Source of the DNA: Absidia repens
Lineage: Eukaryota; Mucoromycota; Mucoromycetes; Mucorales; Cunninghamellaceae
Direction of reading: 5' to 3'
DNA: 64,000 nt
Assembly: GCA_002105175.1 (NCBI GenBank)
Contig: MCGE01000003.1
Coordinates: 1,550,001-1,614,000 of the forward strand
In this document: one piece after another, positions 61,879 through 64,000 of the stretch
How the letters are laid out: every line of letters starts with the position of its first letter
How positions within the stretch are numbered: the first letter of the stretch is position 1
Made by a program: the position numbers and the translations under genes
Notes under the pieces: model-generated
What the model saw: only the letters and a program-made list of their open reading frames with translations
Told to the model about the DNA's origin: nothing
Databases searched by the model: none

Positions 61879-63001
61879 ATGACTGATGATGACTTGATAC
61901 AAAGGATATGGAAACTTTCAAATGATTTGGCCACACAACAGCAGACGAACCACGATCTTGCCTCTGGTATCAAAACACAAATAAATCAACTGCAGGTAAT
62001 AAATAGAAGAGTATCAGTAAACTCGTAACTCTTGTTGTACTCATCTATTTATTACTGGCTACTTTAGACCCAGAACACCTCCAATGACGGTTACAATCAA
62101 GGTAAGGCAAGCTTGAATATATGTATAAAGAAATGTTGACTTTTTAACTGAATCTAATTCTTATAACCGAAAGATTTCGAAATGGATGGCTACGACCATT
62201 TACCAGAACTTTTACCAGACAACTCCATAGATACCAACAATGCCGAATTTTTGAAGTCGATATCGTCTAAACATTCAAAATTGCTGCAAGAGCATTCACA
62301 ATCGAAGGCAAGGAATCAAGAGCTCGAGCAAGAATGTGCGGAACTCCAAGACCTGGTGAAACAATATGAGTCAAGCTTGGAACTGATTGCGGGGAAACTT
62401 CGAACCCACTCTGTAAGTCAATTTCTATTTTGAGAAACATGGAGACAGCGATGGCTATGTAGGTAGGAGACTAATTTGAATATATTCTTTAGCATATTTC
62501 TTCAGAAAGAGAACTACGATTAAGACGGGAATATGAAGCATTACTAGATGCCGAAAAGGTAACAAGGTACTTAGCATGAATGCAGCAAAACTAACACTAT
62601 TTGTACATTTTTTTTATTTGCTGCAGGATACCACAACGTCATTATTCATGGAAAACGCATTTTTGCAATCACAACTTGTCAAATTATCTGAAATGTTACG
62701 CAATACTTACGAGCAAGATACCACCATGGTTGTTGTTGACACACAGCTCCATCAATTAATGACTGAAAATCAGGGACTACGGGCGATGCTCAAGATATCA
62801 GAACAACAGCCCAACTCTCCATCAGCATCAGCATCCCCTTCCGTATGTCGACAGAAACCTTCTTCCACCTCACTCTCCTCGCCAGCATTTGCCTTTTTAT
62901 CAAAACAATCAACAACGCCTGCTCTTCAAGTTGGGAAATCATCAGATCGCGTCATGCAGGATTATTTTAGCGATCGTAGTGATAGTAGTGATAGTAGTTA
63001 G
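61879..63001 (+). CDS. Coiled-coil protein of the SIKE/FGFR1OP2 family
   Basis: Five exons (61879-61995, 62068-62101, 62174-62412, 62493-62558, 62627-63001) give about 276 residues. Heptads run through HSKLLQEHSQSKARNQELEQ and ECAELQDLVKQYESSLELIA, then LRLRREYEALLDAEK, and the tail ENQGLRAMLKISEQQ matches the family's ENxGLREILxI block. In animals and filamentous fungi such proteins belong to the STRIPAK complex, which is built on PP2A; this makes a link with the PP2A C gene in the window, though not a proof. The last 75 residues are Ser-rich and end in repeated DSSDSS. Assignment rests mainly on the C-terminal block. Confidence 0.72.
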
Positions 63002-63248
63002 ATATATTCTTTGACACTTGCACGCACTCTCCTCTGCCTCTTCCCTCCATTGTTACCTTTTCATCTTATTCCCATTTATTATACACATCCCCGCCTCTTA
63101 TTTTTGTTATTTTTGCACCTTATTTATTTATTCTCATGATTGATTTTTGACTATTATATAAACTTGTCACTTTTTTTGTCTTCAGTAATATTATGTTGCT
63201 TGTCTACTTGTGTTAATGATGGTTAACCTCTATCTTTGTGTGAGTGCA

Positions 63249-63475
<227 letters not shown>

Positions 63476-63686
63476 GCTCCATCTAAAGCCTATCTATTCA
63501 ATCCAACCTTTGCTTTTCACGCACCCTTGTGAAAGCTCCGCGAGGTTTGAAGGTCAAACCTATTTAGGGCCTTGGTAAAAAAAAAAAATACATATATGGC
63601 TTTGATGGTGGCAAAAATGAGGCACAATCAGTTTAGTTCCAATAAGTTTTTTATACGTTGTTGGTATAAACTAGCACAATGCGGGA

Positions 63687-63723
<37 letters not shown>

Positions 63724-63976
63724 TTGTCAAGGTTTAATGTGACCCATTTTTTTTATTTTGGTCAACAAGTGCGAGGCAAAATATGCTACAATTGTTTATA
63801 GGCTATTTGTTTCCATGGAAAATATTTTTAAACTTGAATTAAGCATTAGGGGGCGGAATCTCGGACGTGGTAGAATAATGACCCGATCGGGATTCTTCAT
63901 GAATGGCGAGCCTGGTCTTACATTTTTTTTTTACTTCCTTTCCTTTATTCTTTTTTCTTTGTTTATCCAATCTATC
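63476..63976. other. Spacer with T-tract
   Basis: Holds an uninterrupted T run of about 32 bases (63689-63720) flanked by ACCTTGTCAAGGT, a short inverted motif, and a pyrimidine-rich tract before the last start codon. A GGGGGCGGAATC stretch lies at 63849. No gene seen. Confidence 0.4.
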
Positions 63977-64000
63977 ATGTCTCACCATCCTGCCTACGCT
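63977..64000 (+). CDS. Start of a gene cut by the window end (MSHHPAYA...)
   Basis: ATG at 63977 after a T/C-rich tract of the same kind that precedes other genes here, followed by codons for SHHPAYA until the window ends. Codons are C-rich like highly expressed genes. Too short to identify. Confidence 0.35.

Overview
The window is nuclear DNA of a filamentous fungus, most likely an early-diverging one of the Mucorales type (Mucoromycota). It shows intron-dense genes (typical introns 50-110 bp, GTAAGT-like donors, CTAAC branch sites), AT-rich spacers with long T or A runs, pyrimidine-rich tracts just before many start codons, and eukaryotic proteins throughout. The order-level call is an inference from protein style (for example the ribosomal protein S29 N-terminus) and was not tested by any search.

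Left part (1-14.2 kb): the 3' end of an unknown gene, ribosomal protein S29, a J-domain protein with a glycine-rich membrane-like tail, cytidine deaminase (minus strand), a BCS1-like AAA ATPase (minus strand), the B56 regulatory subunit of protein phosphatase 2A, and a mitochondrial VDAC porin.

Middle-left (14.2-23.4 kb): about 9 kb with no convincing protein gene. It contains copies of an AATAAA-bearing dispersed repeat, LTR-like elements that start TGTGAC and end near CCGTAACA, and two minus-strand tRNA genes, Asp(GUC) and Pro(UGG). Each LTR block ends about 50-140 bp beyond the 3' end of one tRNA, which suggests insertion directed to tRNA genes. One LTR sits inside another with a 4-bp target duplication.

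Middle (23.4-32.3 kb): five plus-strand genes in close order: a nine-spanning TM9/EMP70 protein, a PEX11 peroxisome division protein, a Nudix ADP-sugar hydrolase, a small EF-hand protein and the NEDD8-activating enzyme subunit UBA3. After a repeat-bearing spacer come the PP2A catalytic subunit (minus) and, divergently, a SWI/SNF-type ATPase (QLQ, HSA, SNF2 helicase, AT-hook, bromodomain).

Right part (42-64 kb): a small basic/acidic protein, a GRAM-domain membrane protein, an unknown acidic protein, a DDT/WHIM-like chromatin factor, ribosomal proteins S8 and L11, an acidic unknown, a ubiquitin-like plus BAG co-chaperone, more dispersed repeats and two hexanucleotide microsatellites, a homeodomain factor, a CLASP-like microtubule protein, a SIKE/FGFR1OP2-like coiled-coil protein, and the first codons of a gene cut by the window end.

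The genes are mostly housekeeping and are not an operon or cluster. Functional pairs do occur by chance or weak clustering: PP2A catalytic and B56 subunits, plus a SIKE-like protein of the PP2A-linked STRIPAK complex; and two chromatin remodelling proteins. Three genes carry or may carry apparent single-base frame breaks; two of the genes look otherwise intact. This points to base-calling gaps in the source assembly or recent lesions. All exon borders were set by hand and may be off by a base.
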